NCBI GenBank assembly: GCA_031180665.1
Contig: JAPSLP010000018.1
Location: forward strand, 34,915-98,914
Origin: Cupriavidus sp.
GTDB taxonomy: Bacteria > Pseudomonadota > Gammaproteobacteria > Burkholderiales > Burkholderiaceae
DNA: 64,000 nucleotides
Direction of reading: 5' to 3'
Positions 43,278 to 54,715 of the stretch are shown here, one piece after another (within the stretch, counting starts at the first letter, position 1; each line of letters opens with the position of its first letter). Made by a program: the position numbers and the translations under genes. The notes under the pieces were generated by a model, which worked only from the letters and a program-made list of their open reading frames with translations, made no database searches and had not been told where the DNA came from.

Positions 43278-44048
43278 TTGAACATTGCGCTGCCCGCAAT
43301 CCTGCTGTTTTTCCTGGTCGCGCCGGGCTTCCTTTACCACCACTACAACCAGGCCAGAGAGGCGCGCGAAGCCGACATGACGCCCTTCGGGGCGACGGCG
43401 ATCAAATCGATCGTGCTGGCGCTGATCGTGGATGCCGCGGTCGGCCTCGTCGCCACGGAATATTTCGGCTACCAGCTCTATCTCGGCGACGCGTTGCGAA
43501 TGCTGTCCGGCGGTGCCGCGGCAGCCAGCGTCCCGCCGCACCGCTATGAATGGCTGAACGAACATCCCTGGCCGGTGTTCGGTTTCTTCGCGGGGACGTT
43601 TGGCCTGGCCTTCGCGCTGGCCATGCTGCGCCGCTGGCTGGTCAGCCGATTTCACCTGGACCATCCGAACAACTGGGCGAGCGGCTTTTTCCGGCAGCAG
43701 GCGCCCTGGTACTACCTCTTCAGCGGCATCGATTCCGGCATTCGCGACGGCGCCATGGTGGTCGTCAGCGCCGTGGTGCCGATGAAGGACCAGTCCTATC
43801 TCTACACCGGGCTGCTCGAGGATTTCGAGTTCAAGAGCGACGGGGAGCTGGAGCGGATCATTTTGTCGGCCGCGTCCCGGCGCAAATTGACCGATGACCG
43901 TGGACGGGGCCTGGAGGAGCACGGGCGCTTCTACCCCATCGAGGGCAATCGGCTGGTGATCCGGTCCAGCGAGTGGACGACCTTGAACGTCAAGTTCCTG
44001 GTGGAAGAAAAGGCCGAAGCACCGGCTCCGGCCCTCGCGGACGACTAG
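43278..44048 (+). CDS. Membrane protein, DUF6338-like
   Basis: A 256-residue protein starting at a TTG two bases after the stop of the small gene. It has an N-terminal helix with LFFLVAPGFLYHHY, a second (IKSIVLALIVDAAVGLVA) and a third (WPVFGFFAGTFGLAFALAMLRRW), followed by a soluble domain of about 110 residues with VVPMKDQSYLYTGLLEDFEF, a beta-rich segment. The helix layout and PGFL motif recall DUF6338, whose role is unknown; this call is tentative. It lies beside a tRNA gene and may be an acquired cassette. Its stop lies in a 48-base tandem duplication. Confidence 0.75.
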   Translation: MNIALPAILLFFLVAPGFLYHHYNQAREAREADMTPFGATAIKSIVLALIVDAAVGLVATEYFGYQLYLGDALRMLSGGAAAASVPPHRYEWLNEHPWPVFGFFAGTFGLAFALAMLRRWLVSRFHLDHPNNWASGFFRQQAPWYYLFSGIDSGIRDGAMVVVSAVVPMKDQSYLYTGLLEDFEFKSDGELERIILSAASRRKLTDDRGRGLEEHGRFYPIEGNRLVIRSSEWTTLNVKFLVEEKAEAPAPALADD

Positions 44049-44116
44049 CGCATCTGCCTGGCCGAAGCTTCGGCTCCGGCCCTCGCGGACGATCAACGCA
44101 TCTGCCTGGCCGAAGC
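44013..44116. repeat. 48-base tandem duplication over two convergent gene ends
   Basis: GCCGAAGC recurs at 44013, 44061 and 44109, exactly 48 bases apart, and the units between differ at only a few positions. Unit 1 carries the plus-strand stop of the membrane protein; unit 2 carries the minus-strand stop of the MHS transporter. Each unit encodes APALADD on one strand and ARQMR-stop on the other. Confidence 0.92.
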
Positions 44117-45430
44117 GGCCACTACCGGCCCCGCCTCACGCACCTCACCCGATCCCGACGACCGCCCGATCAACGCCGCCGACACCGCCGACACCAGTCC
44201 GGCAAACATCACGTACGCACAGATCTGCCACGGCTTGCCTTCGCCCGACTTCAGCAGCGCGGTGGCGATGATCGGCGTGATGCCCGACGCAAAGATGCCC
44301 GAGAACTGGTAGACGAAGGAGATGCCGGTATAGCGGACCTTGGCGTCGAACAGCTCGCAGAACAGCGCCGCCTCCGGGCCGTAGACCGCGGCGTAGAAGA
44401 TGCCGAACGGCACGACGATGGCCAGCCACAGCAGCATCACGTTGCCGCCGCCGTTGAGCATCAGCCAGAACGCGGGGAAGGCCGAGCACGCGGTAATCAG
44501 CGATCCCCAGAAGTAGACGCGGGTGCGGCCGATGCGGTCCGACAGGTGGCCGAAGAACGGAATGAAGAAACACATGACGATGGCGGCGGCCATCACGCCG
44601 GTCAGTGCCTCGGTGCGGCTGATCTTGACGGTCTGCGTCAGATAGCTGATCGAGAACACGCCGAAGACATTGAAGAAGACGCCGTCGATATAGCGCGCGC
44701 CCATGCCCTTGAGGATATTGCCGGGGTAGCGCCGCATCATGTCGACGAAGGGAATGCGCGTCTCAGCGTTGCGCTGCTTGACCGCGGTGAACTCGGGCGT
44801 CTCCTTGATCGACAGCCGGATATACATGCCGACGAAGACCATGCCCGCGGACACCAGAAAGGCCACGCGCCAGCCCCAGCTGAGGAACTGCGCGTCGGTC
44901 AGCGTCAGCGACAGCAGCGCGACCACGCCCGAGGCCAAGCACAGCCCGATCGAGAGCCCGATCTGCGGCAGCGACGCATAGAAGCCCTTGCGCCCCGGCG
45001 GCGCGTATTCGTAGGCCATCAGCACCGCGCCGCCCCATTCGCCGCCCAGGCCGATGCCCTGCAGCACGCGCAGCAACAGCAGCAGGATCGGCGCCCACAG
45101 GCCGATGCTGTCGTAGGTGGGCACCAGGCCGATCAGGAAGGTCGAGATGCCCATGATCATCAGCGTGATCACCAGCATGCTCTTGCGGCCGACGCGGTCG
45201 CCGAAGTGGCCGAAGATGACGCCGCCCAGCGGCCGGGTGACGAAGCCCACCGCGAAGGTGGTGTAGGCCAGCATGGTGGCGACCACCGGATCGCCGGCCG
45301 GGAAATACAGCTTGTTGAACACGATGCCGGCGACGACGCCGTACAGGAAGAAGTCGTACCACTCGATGGTGGCGCCGATCACCGATGCCATCGCGACCTT
45401 GCGTACCGCCTGCTCGTTGGGGCTTGCCAT
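44093..45430 (-). CDS. MFS transporter, metabolite:H+ symporter (MHS) family
   Basis: A 445-residue protein with twelve helices and MHS signatures: VIGATIEWYDFFLYG, the loop GHFGDRVGRKSMLV, LLRVLQGIGLGGEWGGAVLMAYEYAP and the second loop GHLSDRIGRTRVYFWG. Relatives carry shikimate, alpha-ketoglutarate, citrate or aromatic acids. It lies 146 bases downstream of the GMC dehydrogenase gene on the same strand, so it may import the substrate of that enzyme. Its 3' end lies in the 48-base tandem duplication. Confidence 0.93.
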   Translation of the reverse strand: MASPNEQAVRKVAMASVIGATIEWYDFFLYGVVAGIVFNKLYFPAGDPVVATMLAYTTFAVGFVTRPLGGVIFGHFGDRVGRKSMLVITLMIMGISTFLIGLVPTYDSIGLWAPILLLLLRVLQGIGLGGEWGGAVLMAYEYAPPGRKGFYASLPQIGLSIGLCLASGVVALLSLTLTDAQFLSWGWRVAFLVSAGMVFVGMYIRLSIKETPEFTAVKQRNAETRIPFVDMMRRYPGNILKGMGARYIDGVFFNVFGVFSISYLTQTVKISRTEALTGVMAAAIVMCFFIPFFGHLSDRIGRTRVYFWGSLITACSAFPAFWLMLNGGGNVMLLWLAIVVPFGIFYAAVYGPEAALFCELFDAKVRYTGISFVYQFSGIFASGITPIIATALLKSGEGKPWQICAYVMFAGLVSAVSAALIGRSSGSGEVREAGPVVAASARQMR

Positions 45431-45576
45431 GCTTGTCTCCTTTGGATTGACGGCGCCCTTGGTGGAATGAGTATGCGGGGCGCTCTCGCTGCTGGGGGGC
45501 TCAGCCTTCGGTGGCGCAGCGAACCGAGCCCGGGTTCGCTGCCGCCATGCACTGCCGGTGCGATGGCGGGCCGGGA

Positions 45577-47406
45577 TCAGACCGGCTCGGTGATGTCGCG
45601 CTCGGGTTGCCGACGGGCCCGATGCTGGGCCTGGCGCTCGGTCTGGTGCTCGGCCTGTTGTTCAGCTTGGTGCTCGGCTTGGTGCTCGGCTTGGTGCTCG
45701 GTATCGCGCTCGGTATCGCGTTCGGTTTGGCGCTCGGCCTCGCGTTCGATCCCCACAGAACCGGCTGGCCCCGCGCCGACGATCTCGCTGACCGCCTGCA
45801 CGCGCGCATCCTCGCGAATGAAATCCGCCGCGCGCTCGGCCATCATCACCACCGGCACATTGGTATTGCCGGACACCAGCGTCGGCATCACCGAGCAATC
45901 GACCACGCGCAGGCCCGCCACGCCATGCACGCGCAGCCGTTCGTCGACCACCGCCAGCGGATCGCTGGCCGGACCCATCTTCGCGGTGCCCGACGGATGG
46001 AAGATGGTGGCGCCGTACTCGCGGCAGAAATGCAGGATCTCGTCGTCCGTCTGCACCGCGTCGCCGGGCCGGAATTCGGCCTGCATCAGCGTGCGCATCG
46101 GCTCGGTCTGCGCCACGCGGCGCGCGAACCGGACCGAGGCGATCGCGCTGCGCCGGTCCAGCTCGGCCGACAGATAGTTGGGTTGCATCGACGGCGGCGT
46201 GAACGGATCGGTCGAGCGGATCCGCACCGTGCCGCGCGACTCCGGCCGCAGCTGGCAGACCGAATACGTGCAGCCCGAGAACGGATGGACCTGGCCGCCC
46301 GCCATGTCGGCCGACAGCGTGGCGAAGTGGAACTGCGTATCGGGCGTCGCGCTCTCCTGCGGCAGCACGCGGCAGAACATCGCACCCTGGTTGATGCCGA
46401 TCGCCAGCGGACCCTGCCGCCACAGCAGCCATTCGAGTCCCATGCGTGCCTTGCCGAACAGCGAGCGCAACTGGTCGTTGGTGGTGATCGGCCGCGCCAC
46501 CTGGTAGATCAGCCGGATCTGCAGATGGTCCTGCAGATTCTCGCCGACGCCCGGCAGCGCGTGCACCACCGGCACGCCGAACTCGCGCAGCAGGCTGGCC
46601 GGTCCGATCCCCGACAGCTGCAGCAGCTGCGGCGATTGCAGCGCGCCGGCGCACAGCAGCACCTCGCGGCGCGCGCGCAGCACGTGCTGGCGGCCGTCCT
46701 GCATATAGCGCACGCCGATCGCGCGCCGGCCTTCGAACAGGATCGCGGTCGTATGCGCGCCGGTCTCGATGCGCAGGTTGGGGCGCGACCTCGCCGGCCG
46801 CAGATAGGCCACGGCGGTCGAGCAGCGCCAGCCCTTGCGCGTGGTCAGCTGGTAGTAGCCGACGCCTTCCTGGTCGCCGGTATTGAAATCGGCCTTGCGC
46901 GGCAGGCCGAGCGATTCGCCGGCTTCGATGAAGGCATCGACCAGCGGATGGCGCCGATCGATTGAGGTCGCGTTCAGCGGACCTTCGGTGCCGCGCGTCG
47001 GACCGGGGCCGAGGTCGTTGTTCTCCAGCTTGCGGAAGTAGGGCAGGCATTCGTCCCAGCTCCAGCCGCGATTGCCGAGCGCGGCCCAGTGGTCGTAGTC
47101 CTCGCGCTGCCCGCGCACGTAGATCAGGCCGTTGATGGCGCTGCTGCCGCCCAGCGTGCGCCCACGCGGCCAGTAGATGCGCCGGTTCAGCATGTTGGGG
47201 TCAGGGTCGGTATGGAAGCCCCAGTTGACCTCCTTGTGGAACATCGTCTTGCCATAGCCGATCGGGACATGGATCCACGGATAGCGGTCCGGCGGACCGG
47301 CCTCGAGCAGGCACACCGCGTGGCGGCCATCCTCGCTGAGCCGGTTGGCCAGCACGCAGCCGGCCGAGCCGGCGCCCACCACGATGTAGTCAACGGTTTG
47401 CGACAT
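45577..47406 (-). CDS. GMC family FAD dehydrogenase (choline/alcohol dehydrogenase-like) with repeat tail
   Basis: A 609-residue enzyme. The FAD site VVGAGSAGCVLANRL is at residues ~7-21; GRTLGGSSAINGLIYVRG, GALQSPQLLQLSGIGP and HPSGTAKMGP with GNTNVPVVMMAERAADFI complete the GMC signatures. The last 60 residues are unusual: about twelve 4-residue units such as EHQA, ERDT and ERQT, forming a charged helical tail absent from the family. Substrate is an alcohol, not identified. It is divergent from an IclR regulator with a dyad between them. Confidence 0.92.
   Translation of the reverse strand: MSQTVDYIVVGAGSAGCVLANRLSEDGRHAVCLLEAGPPDRYPWIHVPIGYGKTMFHKEVNWGFHTDPDPNMLNRRIYWPRGRTLGGSSAINGLIYVRGQREDYDHWAALGNRGWSWDECLPYFRKLENNDLGPGPTRGTEGPLNATSIDRRHPLVDAFIEAGESLGLPRKADFNTGDQEGVGYYQLTTRKGWRCSTAVAYLRPARSRPNLRIETGAHTTAILFEGRRAIGVRYMQDGRQHVLRARREVLLCAGALQSPQLLQLSGIGPASLLREFGVPVVHALPGVGENLQDHLQIRLIYQVARPITTNDQLRSLFGKARMGLEWLLWRQGPLAIGINQGAMFCRVLPQESATPDTQFHFATLSADMAGGQVHPFSGCTYSVCQLRPESRGTVRIRSTDPFTPPSMQPNYLSAELDRRSAIASVRFARRVAQTEPMRTLMQAEFRPGDAVQTDDEILHFCREYGATIFHPSGTAKMGPASDPLAVVDERLRVHGVAGLRVVDCSVMPTLVSGNTNVPVVMMAERAADFIREDARVQAVSEIVGAGPAGSVGIEREAERQTERDTERDTEHQAEHQAEHQAEQQAEHQTERQAQHRARRQPERDITEPV
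45600..45750 (-). repeat. 12-base repeats coding the GMC tail
   Basis: On the plus strand, units such as GCTCGGCTTGGT and GCTCGGTATCGC recur in period 12, about twelve in all. They encode the EHQA/ERDT tail of the dehydrogenase and keep its frame whatever the copy number. Confidence 0.85.
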
Positions 47407-47479
47407 CGTCGCTGTCTCCTGGTCCGGTGTTGCGGGCAGGGTTTGTCCGAAGCGGATTGACCGCGGGGCCTGCCAGCAA

Positions 47480-47497
47480 CGTTCTTATAATGGAACG
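47480..47497. promoter_or_regulatory. Candidate IclR operator between the GMC gene and its regulator
   Basis: CGTTC (47480-47484), 8 bases, GAACG (47493-47497), in the AT-richer part of a 154-base divergent region. IclR-family sites often have GTTC/GAAC arms; the spacing here is plausible but unproven. TATAAT overlaps the spacer and may be a -10 element. Confidence 0.5.
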
Positions 47498-47560
47498 ACT
47501 TGTCCCGATTTTATTTGTCGACCCGGAAATGAAAAGGCATTACGCGTGGAGGCGCGGAAA

Positions 47561-48430
47561 GTGAAACAGAACGTGCAAATTCCGTTTCAGAATCGCAGTG
47601 CAACAGACGCGGCAGATGCGGGAGGGACGGCCGGGGCAGCGGACGAGGATGCGCGCAGCCTGCGCGTGCTGATGGTGCTCGATGCGCTGGCGCGCGCCCA
47701 GCATCCGCAAACGCTGGCACAGCTGTCGCAGCGCCTGCACGTGCCGAAGACCACGCTGATGCGCCTGCTGGCGGCGATGGAGCGCGCCGGCTTCGTGCTG
47801 CAGATGCCGGCCGAACGCGGCTTCGTGCCGGGACCGAGGGCCGCGGGGCTGGCACTGCAGACCCTGCGCAGTCCGCCGGTGCTGCGCGAATGCCGCGCGA
47901 TCCTGGGCCGGCTGGTGGCGGCGTTGGGCGAGACCTGCAATCTGACCGCTCTGGACGGCGATCGCGTGCTCTACGTCGAACGCGTCGAGACCCACGAGCC
48001 GCTGCGGCTGCAACTGTCGCCGGGCATCCATGTGCCGCTGCACTGCACCGCCAGCGGCAAGCTGTTCCTGTCGGCGATGAGCCGGCTGGAGCGGCAGCAG
48101 ACGCTGCAGCGGCTGGTGCTGACGCGCAATACGCCGCGCACGCTGGCCGATCCGTCGCTGCTGGAGGCCGAGCTCGATCGGCTCGGCGCGCGCGGCATCG
48201 GCGTCGACAACGAGGAATTCGTGCGCGGCATGACCGCGGTGGCGGTGCCGGTGCGCGAGCTGGCAACGGACGCGGTCAACGGCACGGCGGCCGCCAGCGC
48301 GCGACCGGTGCTCGCGGCCATCGCCTGCCACGCGCCTACGGCGCGCGTACCGCTGGAGGGGCTGCTGCGCGCGGTGCCGGTGCTGCAGGAGGCGGCGCAG
48401 CAGATGGGGCGCATATTGCGGGCCGAATGA
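47561..48430 (+). CDS. IclR family transcriptional regulator
   Basis: A 289-residue protein. The winged helix covers about residues 35-95 (SLRVLMVLDALARAQHPQTLAQLSQRLHVPKTTLMRLLAAMERAGFVLQ); the IclR effector domain follows, with ETCNLTALDGDRVLYVERVE, PLHCTASGKLFLSAM and GVDNEEFVRGMTAVAVPV. GGAGG 9 bases upstream favours the GTG at 47561 over the GTG at 47546. It is divergent from the GMC dehydrogenase and transporter pair and likely controls them. Confidence 0.9.
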   Translation: MKQNVQIPFQNRSATDAADAGGTAGAADEDARSLRVLMVLDALARAQHPQTLAQLSQRLHVPKTTLMRLLAAMERAGFVLQMPAERGFVPGPRAAGLALQTLRSPPVLRECRAILGRLVAALGETCNLTALDGDRVLYVERVETHEPLRLQLSPGIHVPLHCTASGKLFLSAMSRLERQQTLQRLVLTRNTPRTLADPSLLEAELDRLGARGIGVDNEEFVRGMTAVAVPVRELATDAVNGTAAASARPVLAAIACHAPTARVPLEGLLRAVPVLQEAAQQMGRILRAE

Positions 48431-48502
48431 GCAGCGGGCCGAATGACGGGCGCGCCGAATGAAGCGCGCCCAACGACCAATGTTCCGAACGTTCCGCGAA
48501 CG

Positions 48503-49597
48503 CTAGGCGGGGCGCTGGCGCGGCACCCACACCGTGAAGGTCGTCCCCGTCCCCTCGCGCGAGATCACCTCGATATCGCCGCCATGCAACATCGCCAGCT
48601 CGCGCGCGATATGCAGGCCCAGCCCCAGTCCCTCCGATTCGGTGGCAGAGCGTCCCGAGCGGAAGGCGTCGAACAGATGCGGCAGCAGATCGGGCGGGAT
48701 GGTGCCGCCGTTGCTGACCGCGACGGATACGCGCCCATCGGCGCCCTCGATGCGCACGCGCACCGGCACCGCACCGTCGCCATGCTGCAGCGCGTTGCCG
48801 ATCAGGTTGGCCAGCACCTGGGACAGCAGCCCGGGGTCCACCGTCGCCACGGTATCGCCGATCCGTTCGAGCAGCAGCCGGCCCTTGCCATGCCGGCTCT
48901 CGTGTTCGTCGACGATCGCGGCGCACAGCGCATGCAGGTCCTCGCGCTGCAGCGAGGGCTGCATGCGGCCACCGTGCAGCCTGGCGACGTCGAGCAGCTG
49001 GTCGACCATCCGGACCATGCGCGTGCCGCTGCGGCGGATGCGCTCGACGGCGGGCGCGGTCTTCTCGTCGTGGCAGAAGCGCTCGAGGAACGAGGTCGAC
49101 GCCAGGATTGCCGACAGCGGCGTGCGCAGGTCGTGCGCCAGTACCGCCATCAGCATCTCGTTGGCCTTGAGCAACCGCTGCGTGGTGGCGAGCTGCTCGG
49201 CCAGCTGCTGCTTTTGCCGCGCCAATTGCACGAACACATCGACCTTGGCGGCGAGGATGTTCGCGTCCAGCGGCTTGTAGAGAAAATCGACGGCGCCGGT
49301 GGCATAGCCCTTGAACGTGCGCTGGCTGTCGTAGCCGGCCGCGGTCAGGAACAGGATCGGGATATGGTGGGTCCGGGTGCTGCCGCGCATCAGCTCGGCC
49401 AGCTCGAAGCCGTCCATGCCCGGCATGTGCACGTCGAGGATGGCCAGGCCGAACTCGTGCTGCAGCAGCAGGTCCAGCGCCTGCGGGCCGGAGTTGGCGT
49501 GCACCAGTTCGACATCGGGCCGGGCCAGCACCGCGTCCAGCGCAGTCAGATTGCTGGCGATGTCGTCGACGGTCAGGATCTTGATGGGAGCGGACAT
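48503..49597 (-). CDS. Receiver-histidine kinase protein (REC-HisKA-HATPase)
   Basis: A 364-residue cytoplasmic signalling protein. The receiver domain is residues 5-120, with phosphoacceptor D55 in LAILDVHMPGMDG and the conserved lysine in LYKPLD. The kinase phosphoacceptor is H155 in LAHDLRTPLSAI, and the ATPase domain has NLIGNALQHGDG and EGLGLGLHIARELA. It has no membrane segment. It is the last of four leftward genes, 9 bases after cheB, and probably receives phosphate from, or feeds back on, the large hybrid kinase. Confidence 0.92.
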   Translation of the reverse strand: MSAPIKILTVDDIASNLTALDAVLARPDVELVHANSGPQALDLLLQHEFGLAILDVHMPGMDGFELAELMRGSTRTHHIPILFLTAAGYDSQRTFKGYATGAVDFLYKPLDANILAAKVDVFVQLARQKQQLAEQLATTQRLLKANEMLMAVLAHDLRTPLSAILASTSFLERFCHDEKTAPAVERIRRSGTRMVRMVDQLLDVARLHGGRMQPSLQREDLHALCAAIVDEHESRHGKGRLLLERIGDTVATVDPGLLSQVLANLIGNALQHGDGAVPVRVRIEGADGRVSVAVSNGGTIPPDLLPHLFDAFRSGRSATESEGLGLGLHIARELAMLHGGDIEVISREGTGTTFTVWVPRQRPA

Positions 49598-49606
49598 GGC
49601 AACGTT

Positions 49607-50251
49607 TCAGTGGACGGCGAGCCGCAGCCGGCTGCCGATCTCTTCCAGGGTCAGCACCTCGTCGACCGCGCCGCGCGCGATCGCCTCGGCCGGCATGGTT
49701 TCGGCCGACGCGGTATCCGGGGCCTGCACCCAGGTTCGTCCGCCGCAGTGGCGGATGGTCTCGAGCCCGCGCGCGCCGTCGTCGTTGGCGCCGCTGAGCA
49801 GGATGCCGAGCAGCGCCTCGCGCCACGCATGCGCGGCAGACTCGAACAGCACGTCGATAGACGGGCGCGAGAAGCGCTCGGGCGGATCGACCGACAGCGC
49901 CAGATGCACGCCCTCGGCGCGCTCGGTGCCATGATTGCCGCCATGATTCTCGCCGTGGAAGCTGTCGCGCTCGACCAGCAGGTGATAGTCGGGCGGGGCC
50001 AGGTACAGGTGCCCGTGCCGCACCGGCATCTTGTCCTCGGCCTCGCAGACCGGCAGCGCGCAGCGCAGCGAGAACAGCTGCGGCAGCAGGCTCGGCGTGT
50101 CCGGCCGCAGGTGCAGCACCACGATCAGCGCCGGGCGGAAGGCGGCCGGCAACATTGGCAGCAGCACGTTCAGCGCCTCGATGCCGCCGGCCGAGCCGCC
50201 GATGACGACGGCCTCGAGCGAGGGGAGCGGGTGGGCGTTGGGAGCGTTCAT
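49607..50251 (-). CDS. cheB: CheB-type protein-glutamate methylesterase (catalytic domain only)
   Basis: About 214 residues. The catalytic triad is visible: serine in VVIGGSAGGIEAL, histidine in VVLHLRPDTPS, aspartate in LLSGANDDGARG. The N-terminal receiver domain of chemotaxis CheB is missing, as in CheB proteins of non-chemotaxis operons. The start is uncertain, 50251 or 50272, because the region in front is a 10-base tandem repeat in which every unit has an ATG. Its usual substrate, a methylated chemoreceptor, is not coded in the window. Confidence 0.9.
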   Translation of the reverse strand: MNAPNAHPLPSLEAVVIGGSAGGIEALNVLLPMLPAAFRPALIVVLHLRPDTPSLLPQLFSLRCALPVCEAEDKMPVRHGHLYLAPPDYHLLVERDSFHGENHGGNHGTERAEGVHLALSVDPPERFSRPSIDVLFESAAHAWREALLGILLSGANDDGARGLETIRHCGGRTWVQAPDTASAETMPAEAIARGAVDEVLTLEEIGSRLRLAVH

Positions 50252-50312
50252 GCGGCGTTCATGCGGTGTCATGCGGTGTCATGCGGTGTCATGCGATATC
50301 GATGCGGCATTC
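50250..50312. repeat. 10-base tandem repeat at the cheR-cheB junction
   Basis: ATGCGGTGTC occurs three times in a row (50261-50290), flanked by variants (ATGCGGCGTTC before, ATGCGATATC and GATGCGGCATTC after). On the coding strand the unit is GACACCGCAT, so each unit offers an ATG in a new frame. It fills the gap between the cheR stop and the cheB start. Confidence 0.9.
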
Positions 50313-51185
50313 ACCGCTTGCGGTACAGCCGGTCAGAAGGGACCACGGCCTCGAAGGCCTCGGCGTGCGCGCTGAACTGCAGCGTCTCCTTGCTGCCCAG
50401 GCCCAGAAAGCCGTGGCGCACCAGCGCATCGCGGAACAGCCCGAGCGCACGGTTCTGCAGCGCGCGGTCGAAGTAGATCAGCACGTTGCGGCACGAGATC
50501 AGCTGCGCTTCCTGGAACACGCTGTCGGTCGCCAGGCTGTGGTCGGCGAATACCGCGCGCGACACCAGGCTGGCATCGAACTTGGCCTTGCCATAGGCGG
50601 CGTGATAGTAGTCGCCCAGCGAATGCCGGCCGCCCGCAGCCAGGTAGTTGCGGCCGAAGCCGCGCAGCCGCCCGGCGTCGTAGACGCCGGCGCGAGCCTC
50701 GGCCAGCGCCGCCGGGTTGATGTCGGTCGCATAGAAGGTGGTGCGCTCGTGCAGGCCCTCCTCGGCGAACAGGATCGCCAGCGACCACAGTTCCTCGCCG
50801 CTGCTGCAGCCGGCCACCCACACCGCGATCGACGGATAGGTCTTGAGCACCGGCGTCACGTGCTCCCGGATCGCGCGGAAGTACGAGGGGTCGCGGAACA
50901 TCTCGCTGACCTGCACCGTCAGGTACTGGAACAGCCGGGCGAACAGCGCCGGATCGCGCAGCATGCGGTCCTGCAGCTGCGACAGCGTGTCCAGCTTCAG
51001 GTCGCGCAGCGCCTGCGACAGCCGGCGCCGCAGCGAGGCGCGCGAATAGCCGCGGAAATCGTGCTGGTACTTGCGGAAGATGCCCTCGAGCAGCAGTTCG
51101 AGCTCGATATCGAAGTCGTCGGCGGCCACGGCCGCGAACGCGTCGTCGGCCGGTGCGGAGCCGGTCGAAGGCGCGGCGGCAGGGG

Positions 51186-51213
<28 letters not shown>
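50311..51213 (-). CDS. cheR: CheR-type protein-glutamate methyltransferase
   Basis: A 300-residue SAM enzyme. The N-terminal helical CheR_N domain covers residues ~30-95 (FRKYQHDFRGYSRASLRRRLSQALR); the catalytic domain has WVAGCSSGEELWSLAILFAEEG, the cofactor motif YATDINPAALAEARAG, LISCRNVLIYFDRALQ and LGLGSKETLQFS. It methylates glutamates of a sensor protein. Its start overlaps the end of the hybrid kinase gene by 28 bases, so the two are translationally coupled. In such operons the kinase or an unlinked receptor may be the target. Confidence 0.93.
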
Positions 51214-54416
<3,203 letters not shown>

Positions 54417-54715
54417 GGGCGACCGGGTGGAATGGGAAAGGCGGGGGCGCCGGCGCAACAGCCGCCCGGTGCCTGCGCATGACGCCCCATGCTACAGATC
54501 CAAGTGACGTAAAAAAATCAGACAAAATCCGACATGCCGCCATGCTGGAAGGGCGACCGGCTATGGCAGTATGGCGCGATGGCGGCGCCACTCGTGCGGT
54601 CCCGGCCACGGGCCGGCGGTGCCTTGCCGATTCTCCAACACCGTAGGAGCCCGAACCATGCCGAATCCCGATCGCCGTACCGATGCAGGCCAGTTGCCGC
54701 AGGGAGGCTGCTGAG

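Noticed and set aside
42719..44120. Integration of an island at tRNA-Ala with a duplicated 3' end
   Set aside because: No copy of the tRNA 3' end was found downstream and no integrase gene is present, so the cassette cannot be called an integrative element.
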